This document shows, piece after piece, positions 1 through 8,817 of a DNA stretch of 64,000 nt. Source of the DNA: DASPWW01 sp963841715. Its GTDB lineage: Bacteria > Actinomycetota > Thermoleophilia > Solirubrobacterales > 70-9. The stretch is taken from assembly GCA_963841715.1 (NCBI GenBank), contig CAWJDP010000001.1:969568-1033567 (forward strand). Reading direction: 5' to 3'. Below the pieces are notes generated by a model, which did not search any database, had not been told where the DNA came from, and saw only the letters and a program-made list of their open reading frames with translations. The first letter of the stretch is position 1, and the number at the start of each line of letters is the position of its first letter. Both the position numbers and the translations under genes were made by a program.

Positions 1-1
1 G

Positions 2-1570
2 CCGGGGGATGCCGAGATGTCGGGCGCGATCGCGGGCGCGGAGGCCGCGCTGTCGCTCGAGCTCGGGGACGCGCGCGATCGAGACCGCCTCGACGCCGAC
101 CGCGCCGCGCTGGCCGCCGAAACGGCACCGGCACCTCGCGTCGGTCCGGCGAGCGCACCGAGTGGAGAGCGCTCCGGCCACGGGAAGTGCTTTGCCTGCA
201 TCTGCGAGGACGTCACCACCGACGACATCGGATTCTCGATCGACGAGGGCTTCGACTCGCTGGAGCTTCTGAAGCGCTACACGACGGTGACGATGGGCCC
301 GTGCCAGGGCCGGATGTGCCAGCTCGCGACGATCCGCAAGATGTCCGAGGACACGGGCGCCTCGGTTGCGGACATCGGGCTCACGACCGCGCGCCCGCCG
401 TGGTCGAGCGTGCCGATGGGCGTGCTCGCCGGCCGCCCGTTCGAGCCCGCGAAGCGCTCGGCCGTCCACGGGCGCCACCGCGAGCTCGGGGGCAACGTGA
501 TGTGGGCGGGTGACTGGCGGCGACCGTACGACTACGGCGATCCCGAGGCCGAGGTGATGGCGGTCCACGACGGCGCCGGGCTGATCGACGTCTCGACGCT
601 CGGCAAGCTGCTCGTGCGCGGCCCGCAGGCTGCCGAGTTTCTGAACCGGCTGTACCCGAACCGCTTCGACAACGTCAAGAACGGACGGATTCGCTACGGG
701 GTGCTCGGCGACGACGCCGGGCGGATCACCGACGACGGGATCGTCGCCCGCCTTGACGACGAGTCCTACTACGTCACGACGACGTCGAGCGGTGCCGACG
801 CCGTCGAGGCCTGGTTCGCGTGGTGGCTCGCGGAGTGGGAGCAGCTCGACGTCTACCTCACCGACGTCAGCCAGGGGCTCGCGGCTTTCAACCTCGCCGG
901 CCCGGACTCGCGCGAGATCCTCTCGACCCTCACCGACCTCGACTGCTCGAACGACTCGTTCGGCTACCTGGACGGAAAGCGCGCCGACGTGGCCGGCGTT
1001 CCCTGTCTGATGCTCCGGATTGGGTTCGTCGGCGAGCTCGGGTACGAGCTCCACTGCCCAGCGACCCTGGCCGAGCCGCTGTGGGACGCGTTGATGGAGG
1101 CGGGCAAGCCTCATGGCGTCAAGCCGTTCGGCCTCGAGCCGCAGCGCGTGCTCCGGCTGCAGAAGCTTCACATCCTCGTCGGCCAGGACACCGACGCCGA
1201 GTCGAACGCACTCGAGGCGGCGATGCCGTGGATCGTCAAGTTCGACAAGGACGAGGACTTCATTGGCCGCTGGGCGCTGGAGTCGGTGCAGGAGCGCGGG
1301 AACGAGAACGAGCTCGTCGGCTTCACCGTCTCGAACGGCTCGGTGCCGCAGGAGGGCGCCGCCGTCGTCGCCGACGGAAGGCCCGTTGGCCGGGTGACCT
1401 CGTCGCGGTTCTCACCGAAGCTCCAGAAGACGATCGGGATGGCCTGGGTGCCCAGCTCCCAGGCCGAGGACGGCGCCGAGATCACGCTCGCCGACGACGG
1501 TCGCAGGCTGAGCGCCCAGGTGCAGAAGGCGCCCTTCTACGACCCCGACCAGGAGCGCCTGCGCGGATGA
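2..1570 (+). CDS. soxA: Sarcosine oxidase / N-methylglutamate dehydrogenase alpha subunit, C-terminal part
   Basis: This is the carboxy-terminal part of the large alpha subunit of a heterotetrameric sarcosine-oxidase-type enzyme; the reading frame is open at the window edge, so the N-terminal nucleotide-binding part lies outside. A BFD-like iron-sulfur domain is visible, with Cys in CFACICEDVT (nt 187-210) and in GPCQGRMC (nt 298-321). A GcvT/aminomethyltransferase-like folate-binding domain fills the rest (about nt 500-1560). In this family the GcvT domain passes the methyl carbon to tetrahydrofolate as methylene-THF. Its stop overlaps the gamma-subunit start (ATGA). Because gmaS and mgsABC homologues lie nearby, the enzyme may be the N-methylglutamate dehydrogenase subunit MgdC rather than a true sarcosine oxidase; sequence alone cannot decide this. 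Confidence 0.9.
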   Translation, partial: PGDAEMSGAIAGAEAALSLELGDARDRDRLDADRAALAAETAPAPRVGPASAPSGERSGHGKCFACICEDVTTDDIGFSIDEGFDSLELLKRYTTVTMGPCQGRMCQLATIRKMSEDTGASVADIGLTTARPPWSSVPMGVLAGRPFEPAKRSAVHGRHRELGGNVMWAGDWRRPYDYGDPEAEVMAVHDGAGLIDVSTLGKLLVRGPQAAEFLNRLYPNRFDNVKNGRIRYGVLGDDAGRITDDGIVARLDDESYYVTTTSSGADAVEAWFAWWLAEWEQLDVYLTDVSQGLAAFNLAGPDSREILSTLTDLDCSNDSFGYLDGKRADVAGVPCLMLRIGFVGELGYELHCPATLAEPLWDALMEAGKPHGVKPFGLEPQRVLRLQKLHILVGQDTDAESNALEAAMPWIVKFDKDEDFIGRWALESVQERGNENELVGFTVSNGSVPQEGAAVVADGRPVGRVTSSRFSPKLQKTIGMAWVPSSQAEDGAEITLADDGRRLSAQVQKAPFYDPDQERLRG

Positions 1571-2316
1571 GCTTCGAGTTCCTCGCCCCGGACGCGGCGG
1601 TGCCGTTCAACGGCGATCGGCCGGCTGCGCAGAGCCCGATCGAGCACCTGCATCGCGAGGCCGGAGCACGCTTCGAGGCGCGCGACGGCTGGCGGGTGGT
1701 GGCCGGCTATGCGCCCCTCGAGCAGGAGGAGGCCGTGTGCCGCGACTCGGTCGGCCTCGCGGACGCGTCCCAGCTCGGCAAGCTCGACCTGCAGGGCGAC
1801 CCCGCGGCCGTCGCTTCGATCGTCGCGAAGCTCGCCGGCGGGGCTGAGCTCGAGCCCGGGCGGGCGGCGTACCGCGGGGGCGTCTGGTGGTGCCCGATGT
1901 CCGCGAGCAGGCTGGTGACGATCAGCCCGCCGGCGGCGACGCCGCGGCTTCGGGAGGAGCTCGAAGCGGCGGCGGGCGCGGCGGGCTCCTTCCTGTCGTT
2001 GAACGAGCTCACGACAGCGTTCGGCTCCAACCTCGTCGCCGGGCCGCTCGCCCGCGAGACCTTCGCTCGTTCGACGGCGCTCGACATGCGCGACGAGCGG
2101 TTCCCGGAGCTCGGGTTCGCACCGGTGTCCGTCGCGCGGACGCCTGGGCTGATCCTGCGCGACCGCGGGGATCTGTTCGTGCACCTGTTCGGCACGGGGT
2201 TCGCCGAGTACGTGTGGACGGTGTTCCTGGACGCGGCCGAGAGCCTCGGGGGCCGCGCGGTCGGCTTCGACGCGATCGCGCCGAAGCTCGGAAGCGGGGT
2301 GCGCGCCGGTGCGTGA
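1567..2316 (+). CDS. soxG: Sarcosine oxidase / N-methylglutamate dehydrogenase gamma subunit
   Basis: A 249-aa protein with a weak GcvT-like fold, as expected for the small gamma subunit (SoxG/MgdD) of heterotetrameric sarcosine oxidase. The start ATG overlaps the alpha-subunit stop as ATGA, and the 3' end overlaps the beta-subunit GTG start by 8 bp, so the three genes are translationally coupled. In this family the gamma subunit helps form the folate-binding and tunnel region. The assignment rests on gene order as much as on sequence, because gamma subunits are poorly conserved. Confidence 0.8.
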   Translation: MSFEFLAPDAAVPFNGDRPAAQSPIEHLHREAGARFEARDGWRVVAGYAPLEQEEAVCRDSVGLADASQLGKLDLQGDPAAVASIVAKLAGGAELEPGRAAYRGGVWWCPMSASRLVTISPPAATPRLREELEAAAGAAGSFLSLNELTTAFGSNLVAGPLARETFARSTALDMRDERFPELGFAPVSVARTPGLILRDRGDLFVHLFGTGFAEYVWTVFLDAAESLGGRAVGFDAIAPKLGSGVRAGA

Positions 2317-3526
2317 CCTGTTCCGCAAGCGCCGCATGTGGCGGCGGAGTGGCGAGCTCAAGGATCGCTACGACGTCGTCATCATCGGCGCGGGATCGCA
2401 CGGCCTCGCGATCGCCTACTACCTCGCCCGCGAGCACGGGATCACCGACGTCTGCGTGCTCGAGCAGGGCTACATCGGGTCCGGCGCAGCGGGACGGAAT
2501 ACGACGATCCTGCGCTCGAACTACAAGACTCCCGAGGGGGCGCGCTTCTACGACGCCTCGGTGAAGCTCTACGAACGGCTGTCCGCCGAGCTCGACTTCA
2601 ACCTGCTGTTCTCGCAACAGGGCCACCTCACGCTCGCCCACACCGACCGCGCGATGTTCGTGATGACCGAGCGGGCCGAGGTCAACCGCCTCGAGGGGAT
2701 CGACTCGCGTGTCGTCGACCCCGACGAGATCCAGCGCCTGGCGCCGACGATGTCGCTCTCGCCGGACGCCGCCTATCCAGTCATGGGCGCTCTCTATCAC
2801 CCGCCCGGCGGGATCATTCGCCACGACGCGGTGGTCTGGGGTCTGGCGCGCGGCGCGGACAGCGGCGGCGCCGAGATCCACCCCTACACCGAGGTGACGG
2901 GGATCGAGCGCTCGAACGGCCGCGCAACGGGCGTCAGGATCCGCGACGGCCGCACGATCGAGGCCGGTCACGTGGTCAGCGCCACCGCGGGCTGGAGCTC
3001 GACGATCGCGGAGATGGCGGGACTCGAGCTCCCGATCACCACCCACATCCTCCAGGCCTTCGTCACCGAGCCGTTGAAGCCGCTGCTCGACATCGTTGTC
3101 GTCTCGTCGCAGATGCACGTCTACATCTCGCAGACCGACCGCGGTGAGTTCCTGATCGGAGCCGAGATCGAGCCATGGACCACGTACCGCCAGCAGGGCA
3201 CGCTCAATTTCCTCCAGGAGGCCTCTCGTCACACGATCGAGCTCTTCCCGCAGCTCGAGCGCGCGCGCATCCTCCGCAGCTGGGCGGGCCTGTGCGACAT
3301 CAGTCCGGATTTCAGCCCGATCCTCGGCGAGACCGCCGTCGAGGGATTCCTGATCAGCACCGGCTGGGGGACGTACGGATTCAAGGCGGCGCCGATCGTG
3401 GGCCAGACGATGGCCGAGCTGATCGCCACGGGAACGACGCCCGAGCTGATCGAGCCGTTCGTGCTCGAGCGCTTCTATCGCGACCGGCTCGTGTCCGAGC
3501 TCGGGGCGGCGGCGGTCTCACATTGA
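2309..3526 (+). CDS. soxB: Sarcosine oxidase / N-methylglutamate dehydrogenase beta subunit
   Basis: A 405-aa FAD amine dehydrogenase subunit. The Rossmann motif VVIIGAGSHGLAIAYYLA lies near residues 24-41, followed by the SoxB-type stretch GSGAAGRNTTILRSNYKTPE. The C-terminal WGTYGFKAAPIVG segment is typical of this oxidase subfamily. In the family the beta subunit oxidises the N-methyl group at FAD and passes the methylene carbon to the alpha subunit. The start is GTG and overlaps soxG by 8 bp. The usual order is soxB-soxD-soxA-soxG; here soxB follows soxG, and soxD is not in the window (it may precede soxA). fhs follows after 25 bp, linking the reaction to THF one-carbon metabolism. Confidence 0.88.
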   Translation: MRDLFRKRRMWRRSGELKDRYDVVIIGAGSHGLAIAYYLAREHGITDVCVLEQGYIGSGAAGRNTTILRSNYKTPEGARFYDASVKLYERLSAELDFNLLFSQQGHLTLAHTDRAMFVMTERAEVNRLEGIDSRVVDPDEIQRLAPTMSLSPDAAYPVMGALYHPPGGIIRHDAVVWGLARGADSGGAEIHPYTEVTGIERSNGRATGVRIRDGRTIEAGHVVSATAGWSSTIAEMAGLELPITTHILQAFVTEPLKPLLDIVVVSSQMHVYISQTDRGEFLIGAEIEPWTTYRQQGTLNFLQEASRHTIELFPQLERARILRSWAGLCDISPDFSPILGETAVEGFLISTGWGTYGFKAAPIVGQTMAELIATGTTPELIEPFVLERFYRDRLVSELGAAAVSH

Positions 3527-3551
3527 AACCCGAAGGAGGCAAGAGGAGAAG

Positions 3552-5222
3552 ATGAAGTCAAGCCTGGAGATCGCGCAGGAAGCGAAGCTGGAGCCGGTAG
3601 ACGAGATCGGCGCTCGAATCGGCCTCGAGCCGGACGAGATCGAGCCGTACGGGCGCAACAAGGCGAAGATCTCGCTCTCGGCGATCGAGCGGCTCGGCGA
3701 TCGACCCGACGGAAAGCTGGTCTGCGTCGCCGGCATGACCCCGACGAAGGCGGGCGAGGGCAAGACCACGACCTCGGTCGCGCTGACCGAGGGCCTGGGC
3801 GCGATCGGCCGCAGCCCTGTGCTCTGCCTCCGCGAGCCGTCGCTAGGCCCCGTGTTCGGGATCAAGGGCGGCGCCGCGGGCGGCGGGCTCGCACAGGTGG
3901 TCCCGATGGAGGACCTCAACCTTCACTTCACCGGTGATATCCACGCGATCGGCGCGGCCAACAACCTGCTCGCGGCGATGCTCGACGCCTCGGTCCTGCA
4001 CGGAAACCCGCACAAGATCGACGCCCTGCGGGTCACCTGGAAGCGCGCCGTCGACATGAACGATCGCGCCCTGCGCCAGGTGGCCCTGGGCCTCGGCGGC
4101 CCCACGAACGGCTATCCGCGCGAGAGCGGGTTCGACATCACAGCCGCGTCGGAGGTGATGGCCGTGCTGGCCGTCGCGCGAGACGTGCACGACCTCCGCA
4201 AGCGCCTCGGCGCGATCACCGCCGCGTACTCGCGCGACGGAGAGCCGGTGACCGCAGAGGACCTCGGCGCCGCCGGTGCGATGACCGTGCTGCTGAAGGA
4301 CGCGATCAAGCCGAACCTGATCCAGACGCTGGAGGGCCAGCCCTGCCTCATGCACGCCGGACCGTTCGCGAACATCGCACACGGCAACTCGTCACTGATC
4401 GCGGATCTGCTCGCACTGAAGCTCGGTGACTACGTCGTCACCGAGTCCGGCTTCGGCTCCGACATGGGGATGGAGAAGTTCATCGACATCGTCTGCCGCG
4501 CGGGCGGAATCCAGCCCAGCGCGATCGTCCTCGTCTCGACCGTGCGCGCCCTGAAGCATCACGGTGGGCTCGCCGAGGGCGGGGACGGAAAGCGGGCGAT
4601 CGAGGCGATCGAGAAGGGGTTCGCCAACGTCGAGCGGCATCTGGGCATCGTGAGCGAGTTCGGTGTCCCGGCCGTGGTCGCGGTGAACCGCCGCCCCGAG
4701 GACACGGACGACGAGGTCGAGCAGGTCCTGCGTCTCGCGAGGGAAGGAGGCGCGGCCGCCGCCGCCGTGAGCGACGGCTTTGCGAAGGGGGGCGAGGGCG
4801 TCACGGAGCTCGCCGAGGCCGTGGTCACGGCCTGCGATCAGCCGAGCGACTTCCGCTTCCTGTACGAGAACGGCGACGCGATCAAGTCGAAGATCGAGAC
4901 GATTGCGGAGCGCGTCTACGGCGCCTCCGAGGTCGTCTACTACCTCGAGGCCGAGAGGAAGATCGAGCAGTTCAACGCCCAGGGCCTCGCCGAGCTCCCG
5001 CTGTGCATGGCGAAGACGCCACTGTCGCTGTCGGCGGACCCGGAGCTGCTCGGCGCCCCGACCGACTTCCAGCTCCCAGTGCGCGACGTTCGTGCTTACA
5101 CCGGCGCCGGCTGGCTCGTGCCTCTGTGCGGAGCGATCCAGCAAATGCCGGGGCTCGGCAAGACACCCGCGGCCTTCAACGTCGACATCGACGCGGATGG
5201 ACGGACCGTAGGGCTATTCTGA
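3552..5222 (+). CDS. fhs: Formate-tetrahydrofolate ligase
   Basis: A full-length (556 aa) formyl-THF synthetase, which interconverts formate + THF + ATP with 10-formyl-THF + ADP + Pi. It has the family P-loop TPTKAGEGKTTTS (about residues 63-75) and the segments EPSLGPVFGIKGGAAGGG and FTGDIHAIGAANNLLAA. A GAGGAG Shine-Dalgarno lies just before the ATG. It follows the methyl-amine dehydrogenase subunits by 25 bp and precedes the cyclohydrolase by 4 bp. The operon therefore runs methylene-THF production, then methenyl/formyl-THF interconversion, then formate release (or capture). The methylene-THF dehydrogenase FolD needed between them is not in the window. Confidence 0.97.
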   Translation: MKSSLEIAQEAKLEPVDEIGARIGLEPDEIEPYGRNKAKISLSAIERLGDRPDGKLVCVAGMTPTKAGEGKTTTSVALTEGLGAIGRSPVLCLREPSLGPVFGIKGGAAGGGLAQVVPMEDLNLHFTGDIHAIGAANNLLAAMLDASVLHGNPHKIDALRVTWKRAVDMNDRALRQVALGLGGPTNGYPRESGFDITAASEVMAVLAVARDVHDLRKRLGAITAAYSRDGEPVTAEDLGAAGAMTVLLKDAIKPNLIQTLEGQPCLMHAGPFANIAHGNSSLIADLLALKLGDYVVTESGFGSDMGMEKFIDIVCRAGGIQPSAIVLVSTVRALKHHGGLAEGGDGKRAIEAIEKGFANVERHLGIVSEFGVPAVVAVNRRPEDTDDEVEQVLRLAREGGAAAAAVSDGFAKGGEGVTELAEAVVTACDQPSDFRFLYENGDAIKSKIETIAERVYGASEVVYYLEAERKIEQFNAQGLAELPLCMAKTPLSLSADPELLGAPTDFQLPVRDVRAYTGAGWLVPLCGAIQQMPGLGKTPAAFNVDIDADGRTVGLF

Positions 5223-5226
5223 GGCC

Positions 5227-5802
5227 GTGGCCGGGCTAGGCAGCCGCCAGGTGCGTGAGGCACTGGGCGCGCTCGCATCACGGTCGGAGCCATCAGCGGC
5301 GGGCGTCGCATCCGCGCTTGCCGGTGCCGCGGCCGCGGCGCTCGTCGAGATGACCGCCGGACTGGCGGCCGAGAGGATCGAAGCCGACGCCGCAAAGACA
5401 ACGCGGATGCTCGAGCTTTCACGCCGCGCCGCGGAGCTTCGCGAGGAGCTGCCCGGACTCGCCGACGAGGACGTAGCCGCCTACGGCGAGGTGGCCCGCG
5501 CCCCGGACGCGCGCGTCCGCGCGGAGGCGCTGAGCGCCGCGAGCGAGCCGCCGCTCGCAATCGCCGAGCTCGCGGCGGAGCTCGCGGAAGCGGCGAGCGA
5601 GATCGCCGCGGCGGGTGAATGGACGTTCAGGCCCGACGCGGTCGTCGCCGCCGAGCTCGCGGCGGCCGCCGCGCTCGGCTGCGCGGAGCTGGTCGCAGCG
5701 AACCTCGCCGACGACGGCCGCGACCCTCGTACCGGGCGCGCCCGTGCCGCCGCCGAGCGCGGCCGTCTCGCCGGCGACGCCGCGGCCAGGTTGACCGGCT
5801 GA
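5227..5802 (+). CDS. fchA: Methenyl-THF cyclohydrolase (formiminotransferase-cyclodeaminase C domain)
   Basis: A 191-aa alanine-rich helical protein of the FTCD cyclodeaminase family, which acts as methenyl-THF cyclohydrolase (FchA). The first 30 residues carry the typical segment VASALAGAAAAALVEMTAGLA, where the family has SGSVAA..GA.GAAL..MV. Start is GTG, 4 bp after fhs, so the two are coupled. The same fhs-fchA pair occurs in C1 pathways of acetogens and methylotrophs. The gene is convergent with cynS, 43 bp away. Confidence 0.88.
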   Translation: MAGLGSRQVREALGALASRSEPSAAGVASALAGAAAAALVEMTAGLAAERIEADAAKTTRMLELSRRAAELREELPGLADEDVAAYGEVARAPDARVRAEALSAASEPPLAIAELAAELAEAASEIAAAGEWTFRPDAVVAAELAAAAALGCAELVAANLADDGRDPRTGRARAAAERGRLAGDAAARLTG

Positions 5803-5845
5803 CGCATCGCCAGCGTCCCTTCCGCGAGCGGCCGACGACCGCTCG

Positions 5846-6298
5846 CTACCGCTCGCGCCACTCGTATGGCAGGAACTTCCCGTTCAGCACGATCACGACC
5901 CGGTCGCCGTTCGGGTCGGGCTCGCGACGCACGCTGAAGCCGAAGTTGATCGCGCTCATGATCCCGTCCCCGAACTCCTCGTGGATCAGCTCCTTGACCG
6001 CCGGGCCGTACACCTGGACGACCTCGTACAGACGGTAGATCGTCGGATCGGTCGGGACGGCGCTCTCGAGCGCGCCCCGCATCGGCGACGCAGTCAGCTC
6101 CGGTGCGGCGTCCTCGGCGAGGCCGAGGGCGTCGATCGCGGCCCGGGCCTGCGTCTCGCTGAGCGGGAACTGACCGAGCAGCGCGGCGACGGTCCACTCG
6201 ACCGGCGCGTCCAGCGCCCGCGCGAGGTCCGCCCAGCTCAGCCCCCTCGACCGCTTTGCGGCGAGGATCTCCTCAGACAGCTGCTCCCGTTGCGACAT
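5846..6298 (-). CDS. cynS: Cyanate hydratase (cyanase)
   Basis: A 150-aa cyanase that converts cyanate + bicarbonate to ammonia + 2 CO2 as a homodecamer. The catalytic triad is visible: R89, E92 (YRLYEVVQVYG) and S115 (GIMSAINFG), all exactly 7 positions lower than E. coli R96/E99/S122. The N-terminal helix-turn-helix-like domain (residues 1-75) is complete. The ATG at 6298 was chosen over a longer upstream frame because a strong GGAGGA Shine-Dalgarno sits 5 bases before it and the protein then matches the usual ~156 aa. It is the last gene of the leftward FAD oxidase-R2lox run. No carbonic anhydrase or cyanate transporter is seen nearby. Confidence 0.96.
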   Translation of the reverse strand: MSQREQLSEEILAAKRSRGLSWADLARALDAPVEWTVAALLGQFPLSETQARAAIDALGLAEDAAPELTASPMRGALESAVPTDPTIYRLYEVVQVYGPAVKELIHEEFGDGIMSAINFGFSVRREPDPNGDRVVIVLNGKFLPYEWRER

Positions 6299-6326
6299 CC
6301 ATCTCCTCCTTTTCTCGCTCTCACAA

Positions 6327-7607
6327 TCAGGTCCAGGGATACGGGCTGCGCGAGGCGACGTGGGTCGCACCGCGCTCGAAGCGGTCGAGGCGGAAGGGGT
6401 CGAGCCGGCTCTCACCCTCGAGAATGTCGTCGGCCGCGAGCTGCCCGAGCGCCAGCATCTTGAATCCGTGGCCCGAGTCGACGATCGCGTACGCGTTCGG
6501 CGCCACCCAGTCGCAGACCGGGTAGTGGTCGGGCGTGTGGGCGACGACCCCGCCGCCGAGGGTCATCCGCCACTCGCCGGCATGGCCGCGAAAGCGCTCG
6601 AACGCGGCTGCGAGGCCCGAAACGAAGAACTCGCTGAATTCGGGCTCGGCCGCGTGCGCGGGGTTCCCGGGGCCGTAGGGGTCCAGCTGCGGGTCGGAGA
6701 GGCGCACCGGCAGCCCGCCGCCGGTCACTCCGGTGCCCGTGCGCCCGAAGCGAAAGTAGATCCCCCACGGCCCCGGCGCGAGCTCGCGTCCGTCGCGATC
6801 GGAGCTCAACGGCCGATCCTGGTCGAGATGCACGACCGGGGGCTCGCTCCCCGCGCGCGGGCCGAGTGCGACTCCCGGGAGCGCGAACTCTCCCTCCTGC
6901 GCCTTCCAGTAGGCGACCAACGGGCGGCGCGCGACGCCCCCGTTCGAGCTCACGTCCAGCTCGGGCTCCCGGCCGAGCATCCGCCACACCCGCGAGATCC
7001 ACGGCCCCGGCGCGGCGACCACGACGTCGCACTCGACGCGCCCGCTCGCCGTCGCTATCGCCTCGACGCCCCGTGGCCCGTACTCGACGTCCGTCACCTC
7101 CACCCACTCATGGATCGCCGCCCCGGCGGCGCGCGCCCGCTCCGCGAGGTGACGCGCCGTCTGCGCCGAGTCCGCCCAGCCCCCTCTGCGCTCGTGCAGA
7201 AGCGCGTCGACCGGCGCCCGCCAATCGGGCCAGTTCCAGGCCAGGTACTCCCGACAGTCCTCGGCGCCGACGATCAGCTCGGACTCGTACCCGAACCGCT
7301 GATGCTGGGAACGGATCGCGACGAGGTCGTCGGCCTGCCGCTGCGGCACGGCCGCCACATAGCCGACCTGGCGAAAGCCATATGCATCGGGCTCGTCCTC
7401 GAAGATCTCGATCGAGAGCCGGATCAGATCGGTGATCGCCTCCGAGCGATAGAAGTTCCGCACGATCCCGCCGGCCGCGCCCGAGGCCCCGCCGCCGATC
7501 CGACCCTTGTCGAGCACGAGCACGTCCGCGCCGCGGTCGGCAAGGCGCCAGGCGACCGAGAGACCGTTGATGCCGCCGCCGATGACGACGTGGCTCGCGC
7601 GCGTCAG
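6327..7607 (-). CDS. FAD-dependent amine oxidoreductase (DAO family), apparent CTG start
   Basis: A 426-aa DAO-family flavoprotein, similar in architecture to monomeric sarcosine oxidase and the FAD domain of dimethylglycine dehydrogenase but without a GcvT domain. It is clearly paralogous to the gene at 8818-10107 (shared HLAE..RAAGA, GPWI.R.WRMLG and a C-terminal SPYPW ending). The first ATG or GTG in frame (7523) would cut off the FAD dinucleotide motif VVIGGGINGLSVAW. Reading back to the in-frame TAG of the preceding gene leaves only CTG at 7605-7607 as a start, with AAGGCGG four bases upstream of the TAG-CTG junction. Substrate unknown; an N-methylated amino acid is likely from context. 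Confidence 0.82.
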   Translation of the reverse strand: MTRASHVVIGGGINGLSVAWRLADRGADVLVLDKGRIGGGASGAAGGIVRNFYRSEAITDLIRLSIEIFEDEPDAYGFRQVGYVAAVPQRQADDLVAIRSQHQRFGYESELIVGAEDCREYLAWNWPDWRAPVDALLHERRGGWADSAQTARHLAERARAAGAAIHEWVEVTDVEYGPRGVEAIATASGRVECDVVVAAPGPWISRVWRMLGREPELDVSSNGGVARRPLVAYWKAQEGEFALPGVALGPRAGSEPPVVHLDQDRPLSSDRDGRELAPGPWGIYFRFGRTGTGVTGGGLPVRLSDPQLDPYGPGNPAHAAEPEFSEFFVSGLAAAFERFRGHAGEWRMTLGGGVVAHTPDHYPVCDWVAPNAYAIVDSGHGFKMLALGQLAADDILEGESRLDPFRLDRFERGATHVASRSPYPWT

Positions 7608-8582
7608 CTAGCCGCCTTGCACCCCGACCACGAAGTCAATCTCCGGGTCGAGGATCTGGTCCACGAGGTCCGGGTCCGGGGTGACCCCCATCTCACGGCA
7701 CCGGTTGCGGTAGTGGCGAACCTTCTGGTCCTGGTACTTCTGGAGATCGAGTCCCGGTACCGCCTTCTGGTACTCGACGAGCCCCACGAGGTTGCCCCGA
7801 TACGCATCGAAGACCTCGTGCACGAGCGCCTCGTAGTCGGGGTTCTTCTCGATCAGCGTCCTGCAGGCCTGGGTCCCGAAGGTGATGTGCCTTCCCTCGT
7901 CCCCCAGGATCAGCTTGAAGCCCTGCTTGAGGGCGGGAAAGGCGCCCCAGTGGTCCGTCGTGTCGATCACGATCTCGTACGACGGCATTGTCAGCACGCC
8001 CTCGACGAACCCGTTGTAGGCCGCGGCGAACCGCACGAAGGCGCGCTCGACCTCCTCCTCGGCCCCGTCCATCGAGGCTCGGAGGAGGCGCTCACCGTAA
8101 TCGGGGAGCGCCTCGTGGAGCACGTCCCGGACCTCGAAGCGCCCGCTGGGGTCGACCGTGGCGCCGCGAATGAGGAAGTGCCGAGCGACCTCCTCCGGCT
8201 CGAGGACGCCGGCCACGTCGTCATGCCAGCGCATGAAGAACTCCGCGTGCTTGGCCTCCTCCATGAGGAAGGTCGAGAGGTAGGTGACCCAGTCGAAGCG
8301 CCCCAGTGCTCGAGACCCCGCGATCATCGGAACGAGCTGGTCGGTGACCGCCTGCTCTCCGGCGAGGAAGCGGATCGTGATCCCGAGCAGTCCTTCGCGC
8401 TGCTCGTCGGTGATCCGCTTCCAGTCCTCGGCGTCTTGGGCGAAATCGAGGTCGTCGACGTTCCACACGTTTCGGATTGCCAGCTTGTACTTCAGGTACA
8501 CCCGCCCCTTCACCATCTCGCGGGTGAAGTGAAAGCGGCGAACGACGTCCGGATCGGGCTTGCCGTTGGTCGCATCAGCCAT
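7608..8582 (-). CDS. R2-like ligand-binding oxidase (R2lox), Mn/Fe type
   Basis: A 324-aa ferritin-like protein of the ribonucleotide-reductase-R2 superfamily. All six metal ligands of the R2lox family can be placed: E76, E109-x2-H112 (MEEAKH), E194 and E229-x2-H232 (DEGRH). It also has the pair that forms the tyrosine-valine ether crosslink in characterised R2lox: V79, three residues after the first Glu, and Y189, five residues before E194. This separates it from class I RNR beta subunits. R2lox binds a long-chain fatty-acid-like ligand and its physiological substrate is unknown. Here it is flanked by two paralogous FAD oxidases. The TAG stop abuts the downstream CTG start, and the start overlaps the DUF1059 gene by 8 bp. 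Confidence 0.9.
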   Translation of the reverse strand: MADATNGKPDPDVVRRFHFTREMVKGRVYLKYKLAIRNVWNVDDLDFAQDAEDWKRITDEQREGLLGITIRFLAGEQAVTDQLVPMIAGSRALGRFDWVTYLSTFLMEEAKHAEFFMRWHDDVAGVLEPEEVARHFLIRGATVDPSGRFEVRDVLHEALPDYGERLLRASMDGAEEEVERAFVRFAAAYNGFVEGVLTMPSYEIVIDTTDHWGAFPALKQGFKLILGDEGRHITFGTQACRTLIEKNPDYEALVHEVFDAYRGNLVGLVEYQKAVPGLDLQKYQDQKVRHYRNRCREMGVTPDPDLVDQILDPEIDFVVGVQGG

Positions 8583-8760
8583 CAGGGTCGCGCTCCTCGC
8601 CCTCGACCTCCGTGGACATCTCGATGATCACGGCTTCGAGCTCGAAGCTGTCATGCGCGTCCGCCACATGGCGCTGGACCGCCTCGATCAGGGCCGCCTC
8701 ATCCGGGGCGACGATCTCCTCATCGCAGCCCACGTCCAGACACTGGTACCGCCGGGCCAT
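8575..8760 (-). CDS. DUF1059-type small protein
   Basis: A 61-aa protein resembling DUF1059: two N-terminal cysteines (residues 7 and 12, RYQCLDVGCDEEI), a helix with EAVQRHVADAH, and an acidic C-terminus. Paired Cys and His suggest a small zinc- or metal-binding fold, but no function is known. It starts at ATG 8760 and overlaps the R2lox start by 8 bp, so the two are probably translated together. This makes it a candidate partner or maturation factor for R2lox (inference). Confidence 0.75.
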   Translation of the reverse strand: MARRYQCLDVGCDEEIVAPDEAALIEAVQRHVADAHDSFELEAVIIEMSTEVEGEERDPDG

Positions 8761-8817
8761 GGATCGAGACTCGATCGTACCCCTTCGGGTTGCGCGCCCG
8801 AGCCAACTTGGCCACCG

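Noticed and set aside
7608..8582. Class I ribonucleotide reductase beta subunit
   Set aside because: The Val and Tyr that form the R2lox crosslink are at the expected positions and no RNR alpha subunit is adjacent, so R2lox is the better call.
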